DNA from: an uncultured Synechococcaceae cyanobacterium
GTDB lineage: Bacteria; Cyanobacteriota; Cyanobacteriia; PCC-6307; Cyanobiaceae
Direction of reading: 5' to 3'
Assembly (NCBI GenBank): GCA_902570945.1
Contig: CACGAJ010000002.1
Location: 1 to 64,000, forward strand
Length of the DNA stretch: 64,000 nt
Position numbers and translations under genes: made by a program. Positions within the stretch are counted from its first letter, which is position 1, and the number at the start of each line of letters is the position of its first letter. The notes under the pieces are model-generated. The model did not search any database, was not told where the DNA came from, and saw only the letters and a list, made by a program, of their open reading frames with translations. Positions 52,226-61,635 of the stretch are shown piece by piece.

Positions 52226-52555
52226 TCATCTGTCATCTCCAGATCCAAAAATTTTATTTCTATCTGACCTATTTTTTAATTTGGTAAGGTTTTCTGATGC
52301 AACATCATCCAATTCAAACCCAAATTCCGTACTAAGATTAGACAAATACCAGAGAACATCTCCTAACTCTTTTTTAATAGCTTTTTTTGATTCAAAATCA
52401 AATATTCCATTTTTGTCCCTGATTACTTTTTTAACTTTTTCTGCAACTTCACCAGCTTCTCCCACTAAACCAAGAGTTGGATAAATATTATTTGAACCCA
52501 AATTCGGGTATAGAGCTGTTTCTCTTGCTTTTTTCTGATAAGTTTTAAAATCCAT
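52226..52555 (-). CDS. MazG-like nucleotide pyrophosphohydrolase
   Basis: LGLVGEAGEVAEKVKKVIRD...ELGDVLWYLSNLSTEFG. Confidence 0.88.
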   Translation of the reverse strand: MDFKTYQKKARETALYPNLGSNNIYPTLGLVGEAGEVAEKVKKVIRDKNGIFDFESKKAIKKELGDVLWYLSNLSTEFGFELDDVASENLTKLKNRSDRNKIFGSGDDR

Positions 52556-52616
52556 AACTTAAACAACTAACTTTGGGTATGGTAAATTTATTTATATCTA
52601 GCAATATTATTTATAT

Positions 52617-54407
52617 ATGTCGAATATTGATTTAAAAAGAAGAACAAAAATTGTAGCAACTATTGGTCCAGCAACTCAGACTGAAGAGATAATTACAGAT
52701 TTAATAAAAGCAGGAGTTACAACCTTCAGATTAAATTTTTCTCATGGAGATCATAAAGATCATGCAGAGAGAATTAGAACAATTAGAGAGGTTTCAAGAA
52801 AATTAGATATTGATATTGGTATTCTGCAAGATCTTCAAGGGCCTAAAATTAGATTAGGACGATTCAAGGATGGTCCAGTAAAAGTTAAAAAAGGTGATAA
52901 ATTTGCCCTTACATCAAATGAAGTTGAATGTTCAAATACTATTGCAAATGTAACCTACGAGAACCTTTGTCAGGAAGTTAGCGAAGGTAAAAGAATATTA
53001 CTAGATGACGGTAAAATTGAAATGATTGTTGAAAAAGTCGATATAAAAGCCAATATTTTAGAGTGTTTAGTTACTGTAGGTGGAGTGCTTTCAAATAATA
53101 AGGGTGTAAATTTCCCAGATGTTCAATTATCAGTTAAAGCACTAACAGATAAAGATAAAGAAGATTTAAAATTTGGCTTATCTCAAGGAGTTGATTGGAT
53201 AGCTCTAAGTTTTGTACGGAACCCGTCAGATATAAATGAAATAAAAGATTTAATAAACAAAAATGGTCATTCCACTCCTGTAGTAGCCAAAATAGAAAAA
53301 TTTGAGGCAATTGATCAAATTGATATTTTATTACCCTTATGTGATGGCGTTATGGTTGCAAGAGGAGATTTGGGAGTAGAAATGCCTGCTGAAGAAGTTC
53401 CTCTTTTACAAAAAGAATTAATAAGAAAAGCAAATTCATTAGGCATACCTATAATTACGGCTACCCAAATGCTTGACTCAATGGCCTCTAATCCAAGACC
53501 TACCAGGGCTGAAGTCAGTGATGTAGCGAATGCAATATTAGACGGAACAGATGCTGTAATGCTTTCAAACGAAACTGCTGTAGGGGATTATCCAATAGAA
53601 GCTGTGCAGACGATGGCAACAATAGCTAGAAGAATTGAAAGGGATTATCCTCTTAAGTCTATCGATAGTCATTTACCTAGTACAATCCCAAATGCTATTA
53701 GCGCTGCTGTAAGTAATATCGCAAGACAACTAGATGCTGGAGCAATAATTCCTTTGACTAAAACAGGATCTACTGCGCGAAATGTAAGTAAATTCAGACC
53801 ACCAACACCAATTCTGGCAATTACTACAGAAAAGACTGTAGCCCGAAGATTGCAATTAGTATGGGGAGTTACACCAATAGTTGTAACTAATGATGAAAGA
53901 ACAGCCAAAACATTTAGCTTAGCTATGCAAATTGCTCAGGAAATGAAAATCCTCAAACAAGGAGATTTAGTAGTTCAAACTGCTGGCACATTGACTGGTA
54001 TAAGCGGATCTACGGATTTAATAAAAGTTGGCTTAGTGAGGAAGATTGTTTCACGGGGAATTTCAATAGGTGAAATTGGTGTAACAGGTAAAGCAAGAAT
54101 AATTAGAAATAATCTTGATTTATCATTAATTTGTCCGGGTGAAATTTTATTTGTTCCGGAGGAATTAATGGAAAATATTCCACTGAGTAAAAATATTGCG
54201 GGAATTGTTACGAACCAAAATGTAAATGATGTATACGCATTGTTTAACAAAAATGGTAAAAAAATTTCTACAATTTGTAATTTAGAAAATATAGATAATC
54301 ATCAAATTAGTAATGGCGACCTTATTACATTGCAGCTTAATGAAGGTGTTATATATATGGGGCAAATTGAAGATGATGATGCAATAGATAAATATAAATA
54401 TGTCTAG
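52617..54407 (+). CDS. pyk: Pyruvate kinase with C-terminal extra domain
   Basis: RTKIVATIGPATQT, MVARGDLGVEMPAEEVPLLQKELI, TATQMLDSM. Confidence 0.95.
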   Translation: MSNIDLKRRTKIVATIGPATQTEEIITDLIKAGVTTFRLNFSHGDHKDHAERIRTIREVSRKLDIDIGILQDLQGPKIRLGRFKDGPVKVKKGDKFALTSNEVECSNTIANVTYENLCQEVSEGKRILLDDGKIEMIVEKVDIKANILECLVTVGGVLSNNKGVNFPDVQLSVKALTDKDKEDLKFGLSQGVDWIALSFVRNPSDINEIKDLINKNGHSTPVVAKIEKFEAIDQIDILLPLCDGVMVARGDLGVEMPAEEVPLLQKELIRKANSLGIPIITATQMLDSMASNPRPTRAEVSDVANAILDGTDAVMLSNETAVGDYPIEAVQTMATIARRIERDYPLKSIDSHLPSTIPNAISAAVSNIARQLDAGAIIPLTKTGSTARNVSKFRPPTPILAITTEKTVARRLQLVWGVTPIVVTNDERTAKTFSLAMQIAQEMKILKQGDLVVQTAGTLTGISGSTDLIKVGLVRKIVSRGISIGEIGVTGKARIIRNNLDLSLICPGEILFVPEELMENIPLSKNIAGIVTNQNVNDVYALFNKNGKKISTICNLENIDNHQISNGDLITLQLNEGVIYMGQIEDDDAIDKYKYV

Positions 54408-55632
54408 GAATATCTCAATAAAAGAAGCCTTAGGCATGGCTACGAAAACTTTAGTATCGAACAAATTGAGAAGTTCGTTAACAATGCTCGGAATAATAAT
54501 AGGAAATGCATCAGTTATTACCCTTGTTGGACTTGGAAGAGGTGCACAAACACTAGCAAGAAATCAATTAAGTAATTTAGGAGCAAATGTTTTATTTATT
54601 GTCCCAGGAAATAATGACACAAGAAGAAGAGGTATTTCATTTCCCAAAAACTTAGTTTTGCAAGATGCAATAGCAATTAGTAATCAAGTCCCAACTGTTA
54701 AAAAAGTTGCACCTCAAATATCTGCAAACGAAGTAGTTCAGTCAAGTTCAAAGAGCCTAAATATATCAATTGCAGGAATTACTCCTGAGTTTCTCGATGT
54801 TAGAAGCTTTGAAATTGATAAAGGTAGATTCATCTCTCAAAGCGATGTTAATAGTGCAAGAAGTTATGTTGTTATAGGTCCTGATCTAGAAGATGAATTA
54901 TTTAAAAATAAATCTTCATCTCTTGGAGAAAAAATCAGAATTAAAGATCATAATTATGAAATAATAGGAATTTTAAAACCAAAAGGGGCAGTATTTGGGA
55001 GTAATCAAGACAAAAATGCTTACATTCCATTGACTACAATGGTTAATAGAATTACTGGGAAGGATCCTACCTACGGTATAAGTTTAAGTTTCATAAGTGT
55101 GGAAGCTATAAATAAAGATGCAACTAGTGCTGCTAAATTTCAAATTACTAACTTATTAAGGCAAAGACATAAAATAATAAGAGATGATGACTTTGCTGTT
55201 AGGTCACAAGAAGATGCTTTAAACATAGTAACTAATATTACAAGTGGTCTTACATTTCTTTTGGCAGGTATAGGTGCAGTATCTCTAGTAGTAGGAGGAA
55301 TAGGAATAATGAATATTATGCTTGTTTCTGTTAGCGAAAGGACAGAAGAGATTGGTCTTAGAAAAGCAATAGGAGCTAAACAATCAGATATTTTAATTCA
55401 ATTTTTAATTGAAGCATTGATTTTATCCACGATTGGAGGATTAATAGGAACAACAACTGGTTTATCAGGTGTTTTTCTTTTATCTCTGATTACACCACTC
55501 CCTGCATCTGTAGGATTTACTACAACTTTTTCTACCATGATTATTTCAGGATCAATAGGTTTAATATTTGGCGTTTTACCCGCAAAAAGAGCTTCTAAAT
55601 TAGATCCAATTGTTGCATTAAGAAGTTTATAA
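54400..55632 (+). CDS. ABC transporter permease, MacB/FtsX type
   Basis: LTMLGIIIGNASVI, GIGIMNIMLVSVSERTEEIGLRKAIGA. Confidence 0.9.
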   Translation: MSRNISIKEALGMATKTLVSNKLRSSLTMLGIIIGNASVITLVGLGRGAQTLARNQLSNLGANVLFIVPGNNDTRRRGISFPKNLVLQDAIAISNQVPTVKKVAPQISANEVVQSSSKSLNISIAGITPEFLDVRSFEIDKGRFISQSDVNSARSYVVIGPDLEDELFKNKSSSLGEKIRIKDHNYEIIGILKPKGAVFGSNQDKNAYIPLTTMVNRITGKDPTYGISLSFISVEAINKDATSAAKFQITNLLRQRHKIIRDDDFAVRSQEDALNIVTNITSGLTFLLAGIGAVSLVVGGIGIMNIMLVSVSERTEEIGLRKAIGAKQSDILIQFLIEALILSTIGGLIGTTTGLSGVFLLSLITPLPASVGFTTTFSTMIISGSIGLIFGVLPAKRASKLDPIVALRSL

Positions 55633-55647
55633 ATTAAATTCATAATC

Positions 55648-56217
55648 ATGCTCAATTTATATAAATTAATTGAGATTCTAGTGAGTCTTCAATCACTAGT
55701 AATAACAACAATGATACCTGTTTATATTCCATTTCCATTTATCGATAAATCTAGTAATAGCCTTGAGATTCCTATCACATGGCAAATTCCAACTATAATT
55801 TTACTAACACTTATATTCAATAAAAAAGTTCTTTTCAGAGCATTTTCTATATATATAATATTAGGATTATTTATATCTCCAGTCTTTCATCAAGGAGGTT
55901 CAATAGGATATTTGCTTACTCCAAACTTTGGATATTTATTAGGTATTTATCCATTAATTATAATAATTAATAAATTAAATACTAGAAAAAAAATGAATGT
56001 TGGCAACTTTCTAATAAATGGATTTTTAGCAATTAGTGCTATGCATTTAATTGGAATATTATACAACTTTATACAAATTATATTTTACAATCAATTTAAT
56101 ATATTTTTATATAATCTAGGAAAATACTCAGTAGGCAAAATTGGGTATCATTATTTAATGCTTTTTCCAATACTATTACTTATAAATCCTATTAAACGTT
56201 TAAAATATAACAAATAA
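55648..56217 (+). CDS. bioY: BioY-like biotin transporter
   Basis: Multi-TM; FHQGGSIGYLLTPNFGYLLG motif. Confidence 0.8.
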   Translation: MLNLYKLIEILVSLQSLVITTMIPVYIPFPFIDKSSNSLEIPITWQIPTIILLTLIFNKKVLFRAFSIYIILGLFISPVFHQGGSIGYLLTPNFGYLLGIYPLIIIINKLNTRKKMNVGNFLINGFLAISAMHLIGILYNFIQIIFYNQFNIFLYNLGKYSVGKIGYHYLMLFPILLLINPIKRLKYNK

Positions 56218-56675
56218 TGATTAATAAAATACAAACAAAATTATATTTTTTATCATTAAGTCTTTTTATTGTTCTGGTAGATCAGTTTACTAAATATTTA
56301 ATATCCTATAATTATAAAATTTTTTCAAATAAAGATTTCTATTTATTTAGATTTGACTTTGTAAAAAATTATGGAGCAGCATTTAATTTATTTAGCGGTA
56401 GTAGAATATTTTTATCTCTCTTAAGTGTTATATGTTCAATAATACTTATTTATTTAATATTAAGGAAAAATATTTCAAACTCATTTGATCTTTACGCTTA
56501 TAGCTTTATTCTTGGCGGAACTATTGGTAATGGAATTGATAGGATATTAAAAGGTTTTGTAATTGATTTTATAAATTTAAATTTTATAAATTTTCCAGTA
56601 TTTAATATTGCAGATATCTCAATTAATATTGGTTTAATTTTTTTACTATATACCATATTCAAAAAAAAGCGATAA
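56217..56675 (+). CDS. lspA: Lipoprotein signal peptidase
   Basis: VLVDQFTKYLI, VKNYGAAFNLF, GGTIGNGIDRILKGFVIDFI, FNIADISINIG. Confidence 0.93.
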   Translation: MINKIQTKLYFLSLSLFIVLVDQFTKYLISYNYKIFSNKDFYLFRFDFVKNYGAAFNLFSGSRIFLSLLSVICSIILIYLILRKNISNSFDLYAYSFILGGTIGNGIDRILKGFVIDFINLNFINFPVFNIADISINIGLIFLLYTIFKKKR

Positions 56676-56676
56676 T

Positions 56677-58176
56677 ATGAATTACTTGAAATTAAAGTAT
56701 ATAAAATATTTTATCTTTATTTTATTTTTATATATTTTATTTTTGATGTTAATAAGAGTAGCAAATATTTATACGCTTTTATTCATACTAATAATTATGT
56801 ATATCTTTTATAATAAAGATAAAAAATTATTTAAAAAAATAGTTTATAAAGTTGTCTACAAAAATAAAAAGAATACGCTTTCATTCAAAAATACATATGG
56901 TGCTGCCAAGATAAGTTTAGAAAGTATTGAAAATATCAATAAAAAAATTAACGATAAAATAAAATTTGAACTGATAAATTACCAAAAAAATAAACTAGAG
57001 TCGCAATTAAAAACAGGAGATTATAAAGTTACTCTTTTTGGAACAGGTTCCTCAGGAAAAACATCTATAGCAAGATCTTTATTGAAAACTATTGTCGGAA
57101 AAACATCAGCTAAAATAGGTACAACAAAGAAAATTAATAGTTACAAAATTCGTATCCCAATATTAAAAAGAAATATTAGTATAGTTGATACTCCAGGATT
57201 ATTCGAACCATCAAAATTAGGAGAAGAAAGAGAAAAAGCAACAATTATACAAGCATCGAATTCTGACTTAGTTCTTTTTGTGTTAGATCAGGATATAAAT
57301 AAATACGAAAATTATTTAATTAATGAATTATTAAAAATTGGGAAAAAAATAATAATAGTTCTAAATAAATGTGATTTAAGGACTCGAGATGAAAATAACC
57401 TTATAAAAGAAAATATAATTTTAATAACTTCCGCTAGAAAAAATAAAATTTCAGTTGTTCAAACAATTGCAGTACCTCAAAAATCTGCTTATTTAAAATC
57501 AGATACTTTAAATTTAGTTCCAGAGGTAGGAACATTATTTAAAGAAATAATTGAAACGCTTGATAATAATGGGGAAGAGTTATTGGCAGATAATATCCTT
57601 TTCCGCTCAAATAAGTTAGGTATTAAAAGTAAAAATTTCGTACAGCAACAAAGATATTTAATTTCAAATAAGTTGATTAATAAATACATGTGGATAACAG
57701 GAGGAGTAATACTAGTTAATCCACTTCCGGCTGTTGATTTTCTTGCTACTACCTCAGTCAACCTCCAGATGATAATGGAATTATCAAAAATATATGAAAT
57801 AAAACTTACTAAAAAAGATGCAAAAGATTTATCGAAATCATTGCTAAGTGCATTGGCTAAACAAGGAATACTAAAGGGGGGGCTTGCAATTATTTCTACT
57901 ACATTATCTACAAGTTTGACTAAAATAATAATATCTAAATCGATACAATCAATTACGGCAGGGTGGTTAATAAGAATAGTAGGATTAAGTTTGGTTGAAT
58001 ATTTCAAAAATGGGCAAGATTGGGGAGATGGAGGAATTCAAGAAGTTGTTGATAAGATCTACAGATTAAGTAAAAGAGAAGACATTTTAAATAACTTTGT
58101 AAAAGAAGCTATTTCAAAAATTGAGATAAGAAAGTATTTTAAATCGAATAAAAGTTTACCTCCATTTCCTAGGTAA
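56677..58176 (+). CDS. Membrane-associated Era-like GTPase with DUF697-type C-terminus
   Basis: N-terminal TM segments; G1 GTGSSGKTS, G3 DTPG, G4 NKCD; ITGGVILVNPLPAVDFLATTSVNLQMI. Confidence 0.85.
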   Translation: MNYLKLKYIKYFIFILFLYILFLMLIRVANIYTLLFILIIMYIFYNKDKKLFKKIVYKVVYKNKKNTLSFKNTYGAAKISLESIENINKKINDKIKFELINYQKNKLESQLKTGDYKVTLFGTGSSGKTSIARSLLKTIVGKTSAKIGTTKKINSYKIRIPILKRNISIVDTPGLFEPSKLGEEREKATIIQASNSDLVLFVLDQDINKYENYLINELLKIGKKIIIVLNKCDLRTRDENNLIKENIILITSARKNKISVVQTIAVPQKSAYLKSDTLNLVPEVGTLFKEIIETLDNNGEELLADNILFRSNKLGIKSKNFVQQQRYLISNKLINKYMWITGGVILVNPLPAVDFLATTSVNLQMIMELSKIYEIKLTKKDAKDLSKSLLSALAKQGILKGGLAIISTTLSTSLTKIIISKSIQSITAGWLIRIVGLSLVEYFKNGQDWGDGGIQEVVDKIYRLSKREDILNNFVKEAISKIEIRKYFKSNKSLPPFPR

Positions 58177-58306
58177 AACTTGATAATTGATCATTTAGAT
58201 AACTTCTGAAATCAAAGATAGTTATTAAAAGTAAGTATGCAATACAAATTGCTATTGATATAAACCCCGTTATTATTGCAATAATTTTTGATCTACCTAT
58301 ATTCAT
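58169..58306 (-). CDS. Unlisted 45-aa single-TM ORF
   Basis: MNIGRSKIIAIITGFISIAICIAYLLLITIFDFRSYLNDQLSSFT*; start codon overlaps the stop of the upstream decarboxylase gene (ATGA). Confidence 0.65.
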   Translation of the reverse strand: MNIGRSKIIAIITGFISIAICIAYLLLITIFDFRSYLNDQLSSFT

Positions 58307-59694
58307 TGATAAGCATCTAAAACTTTCAAAAGTTCTTCAATATGAGATTCTTTTGTATTGTAATTTCCCATGACGACCCTTAAAAAATATTTACCTTTAA
58401 ATTTTGGTCTTGAAAGCATAAAATTATGTTTCATTAGTTCATTAATTTTTGATTTAGTCCAGAAATCTGTATCTTTTGGTGATAGTCCCTTTTGTAGGAA
58501 TGAAACAATATGTAAAGGACCTGAATATATTTCAAATTTGTCTTTCCTAATATTTTCTATGAAAAAATCTTTTCTTTTTATTGATGATTTTAATATATCT
58601 TCTATTCCATTCAGACCTAAAAAACGTAACCCAAGCCATAGTTTTATAACCTCAGCGGGCCTAGAGCCTTGTATGCCTATTTCTCCTCTATTTAAGATAT
58701 CGTCTTTAGATGATATATATGGAAGTCCGGTAGAAAATGTATTTTCTAAAGTACTCATATCAGAAACTAATAGTAAGGAAGATGTCTTTGTAATACCAAT
58801 TATTTTCTGAGGATTTATTGTTATGGAATTAGCTTGATTTATTTTGTTTAAACCATCTATTGGAATAGATGTTAAAGCAAAAATACCTCCAATAGAGCCA
58901 TCGATATGTAACCATATATTCCTATCTTGGCATATATCACTAATATCCTTAATAGGATCAATTGCTCCTCTTACTGTTGTTCCTAATGTGGCAACAATAG
59001 CAAAGATTTTTTTATTTTCTATTGAACATTGATCTAAAGATCTTTTAAGATTATTTATATCCATACAACCTGTATTATCAGTTTTAATCTTGACTAGATT
59101 TCTATCTTCAAGACCCATAATTCTCGTACATTTAATAAAGGAAGAATGAGCATCTTCACTTACAAGTAATACAGAATTAGGATCTGAACCTAATCCAGCA
59201 TTATGTCTGGCTGCTATAAGTGCATTTAAATTACTTAAAGTACCTCCGCTTGCTGCTATGCCTCCCGACAAATTATTAAAACCTATTTTCTTCGCAAACC
59301 ACTTGCATAATGAGTTCTCAAGCAAAGTTACACTTGGAGATAACTCGTAAGCAAGGAGATTGTTATTTAAACCAGCAGCAATTAAATCACCTAAAATTGA
59401 GAAAATTAAAGGTGGGGGATCAAGGTGAGCTAAAGAGCCAGGATGAACAGGATTGAATGAATTAGTCAAAAGGGATTCAATCTCAGAAAATAAATCTTCA
59501 GCAGAATCACCCTTCTCCCCAGGCATAATGCACTTAAAATTTTCGTCAAAGGGTAATGGACCATAATTTTCTGCATTAGAGAACCATTTACAAAGAGTTT
59601 GGCTTGTTCTATTTAGAAGAGTAATCAAGTTATCGTTAGTCCCTAAATAAGAAGGAAAGTATATATCTTTTTTATTAATTAAGTCTTCAGTCAT
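58303..59694 (-). CDS. PLP-dependent group II decarboxylase-like protein
   Basis: HPGSLAHLDPPPLIFSILGDLIAAGLNNNLLAYELSPSVTLLE; SGGTLSNLNALIAAR; HIDGSIGG. Confidence 0.85.
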   Translation of the reverse strand: MTEDLINKKDIYFPSYLGTNDNLITLLNRTSQTLCKWFSNAENYGPLPFDENFKCIMPGEKGDSAEDLFSEIESLLTNSFNPVHPGSLAHLDPPPLIFSILGDLIAAGLNNNLLAYELSPSVTLLENSLCKWFAKKIGFNNLSGGIAASGGTLSNLNALIAARHNAGLGSDPNSVLLVSEDAHSSFIKCTRIMGLEDRNLVKIKTDNTGCMDINNLKRSLDQCSIENKKIFAIVATLGTTVRGAIDPIKDISDICQDRNIWLHIDGSIGGIFALTSIPIDGLNKINQANSITINPQKIIGITKTSSLLLVSDMSTLENTFSTGLPYISSKDDILNRGEIGIQGSRPAEVIKLWLGLRFLGLNGIEDILKSSIKRKDFFIENIRKDKFEIYSGPLHIVSFLQKGLSPKDTDFWTKSKINELMKHNFMLSRPKFKGKYFLRVVMGNYNTKESHIEELLKVLDAYQ

Positions 59695-59737
59695 CAGATA
59701 AGATATCTATTAATAATTTTATTCTTAATATTTATAA

Positions 59738-60262
59738 ATGAGATATATTTTTGAAAATGAAAATAGTAATAATAATGAACACAAAAGGACAAAAAATTCA
59801 AAATCTCCAGAATACTCTAAATGGATGAAGTTGATATTAAGAAGATCAGAAGAAATAGGGAATATTGAGTTACCAATTTGTTCAATAATTTTAGATGAGA
59901 GAGGAAGATGTATTGGAAGAGGTGTTAACAGTAGAAATATTAATAAAGATCCACTAGGACATGCTGAAATAATGGCATTAAGGCAGGCATCTCTCATAAA
60001 AAATGATTGGAGATTTAATGAATGTATTATTATCACAAATTTAGAACCATGTACCATGTGCGCTTCGGTACTTATTCAAGCAAGGATGGGTAAAGTTGTT
60101 TTTGGTGCTTATGATAAGAAAAGAGGTGGATTGGGAGGATCAATTGACTTATCTAAGCATAAAAGTTCTCATCATAAAATGGAAATAGAAGGAGGGATTC
60201 TAGAAGAGGAGTGTAAAAAAAGTTTGCAATTATGGTTTAAAAAGTTGAGGACTCAAAAATAG
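59738..60262 (+). CDS. tadA: tRNA adenosine deaminase (TadA)
   Basis: GHAEIMALRQA, TNLEPCTMCASVLIQARMGKVVFGAYD. Confidence 0.92.
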   Translation: MRYIFENENSNNNEHKRTKNSKSPEYSKWMKLILRRSEEIGNIELPICSIILDERGRCIGRGVNSRNINKDPLGHAEIMALRQASLIKNDWRFNECIIITNLEPCTMCASVLIQARMGKVVFGAYDKKRGGLGGSIDLSKHKSSHHKMEIEGGILEEECKKSLQLWFKKLRTQK

Positions 60263-61421
60263 AATATTTCTTTAACTCGGTATCAAATAAGTTTAGTAAT
60301 CTGTTTACGTTATCTTCACTTGAATTAAAACCCATTAATCCTATACGCCACACCTTACCAGACAATTCGCCAAGTCCATTTCCTATTTCAATACCAAAGT
60401 TTCGTAAAAGATGATTTCTAAATCCATCACCATCTACTGCGGGTGGAATCTTAACTGTTGTGAGAGTTGGCAATCGATAATTTTTAGATACGTGTAACTC
60501 CATGCCTAGACTTTCTAAACCACTCCATAGTTTCTTTGCATTAGTATTGTGCCTATTCCAAACATTCTCTAAACCTTCATTTGCAATTAATCGTAAACCT
60601 TCACGAATAGCAAAATTCATATTAACAGGCGCTGTATGATGGTAAACACGATCAGAACCCCAATATTTATTCAAAAGAGATAAATCTAAATACCAATTTG
60701 GGACTTTTGTTTTTCTAGATCTTAGTTTTTCTTCAGCTCTTTTGTTCATTGTAAAAGGACTTAATCCAGGTGGGCAACTTAAACCCTTTTGGCTACAACT
60801 GTAGGCTAAATCAATATTCCATTCATCTATCAAAAGTTCTAAAGCACCAAGTGAAGTTACTGCGTCAACTAAAAACAAGCAATTATTTTTTTTACATATA
60901 TCTCCTATCCCATCAAGAGGTTGTAAAACACCACTCGAAGTTTCAGCGTGAACGATAGCGAATATAGCTGGTTTTTTATTCTCTATTTCATATTTAATTT
61001 CTTCATAAGAAAAAGCTTCACCCCATGGTTTCTCCATAACAGAAACATTAGCTTTATATCTTGTTGCCATATCAACTAATCTTTCTCCAAAATATCCCTT
61101 TTTAGCAATTAAAATTTTTTCTCCCTCTTCTATAAAATTAGCTATGGAAGCTTCCATTGCGGCACTTCCAGTACCACTCATTGGAAGAGTAAGACGATTA
61201 TTACACTGAAATGTATATCTTAGAAGTTTTTGAACATCAGACATAAGCGATATGTATGCTTCATCTAAATGTCCTATTGGATTTAGAGAAAGAGCATTTA
61301 ATACTTCAGGATGAGCATTTGAAGGACCAGGACCTAATAAAAGTCTAGAGGGAACATAAGTCTTTGAGAAATGAGATAAATTCTCTTCGTTTAAAGTCGA
61401 AATAAGTTTTGCTTCCGTCAA
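60237..61421 (-). CDS. Class V aminotransferase (alanine/serine-glyoxylate aminotransferase)
   Basis: LLGPGPSNAHPEVLNAL, SGTGSAAMEASIANF, YSCSQKGLSCPPGLSP. Confidence 0.9.
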   Translation of the reverse strand: MTEAKLISTLNEENLSHFSKTYVPSRLLLGPGPSNAHPEVLNALSLNPIGHLDEAYISLMSDVQKLLRYTFQCNNRLTLPMSGTGSAAMEASIANFIEEGEKILIAKKGYFGERLVDMATRYKANVSVMEKPWGEAFSYEEIKYEIENKKPAIFAIVHAETSSGVLQPLDGIGDICKKNNCLFLVDAVTSLGALELLIDEWNIDLAYSCSQKGLSCPPGLSPFTMNKRAEEKLRSRKTKVPNWYLDLSLLNKYWGSDRVYHHTAPVNMNFAIREGLRLIANEGLENVWNRHNTNAKKLWSGLESLGMELHVSKNYRLPTLTTVKIPPAVDGDGFRNHLLRNFGIEIGNGLGELSGKVWRIGLMGFNSSEDNVNRLLNLFDTELKKYSIFESSTF

Positions 61422-61635
61422 AGCATTACATTCAATTACTTTTAAATTAGTCTAATATCGCCACATAAGCGATAATTATTTAAAGAAATTCAATCAATTT
61501 AAATATTTAAGTAAACAATTATTAAACTTATGACTTGAAACACTGAAAGAAGTCATCAAGTCTTGAAAAAAGTTATCTTTGATACATAATTAGAATCACC
61601 AAGTTATTAATTTCATAGAAGGTATTACAAAAGTT

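Noticed and set aside
61511-61525. Possible NtcA box upstream of glnA (GTAAACAATTATTAA)
   Set aside because: Only the GTA half matches; the downstream half is TTA, not TAC, so it does not meet GTA-N8-TAC.
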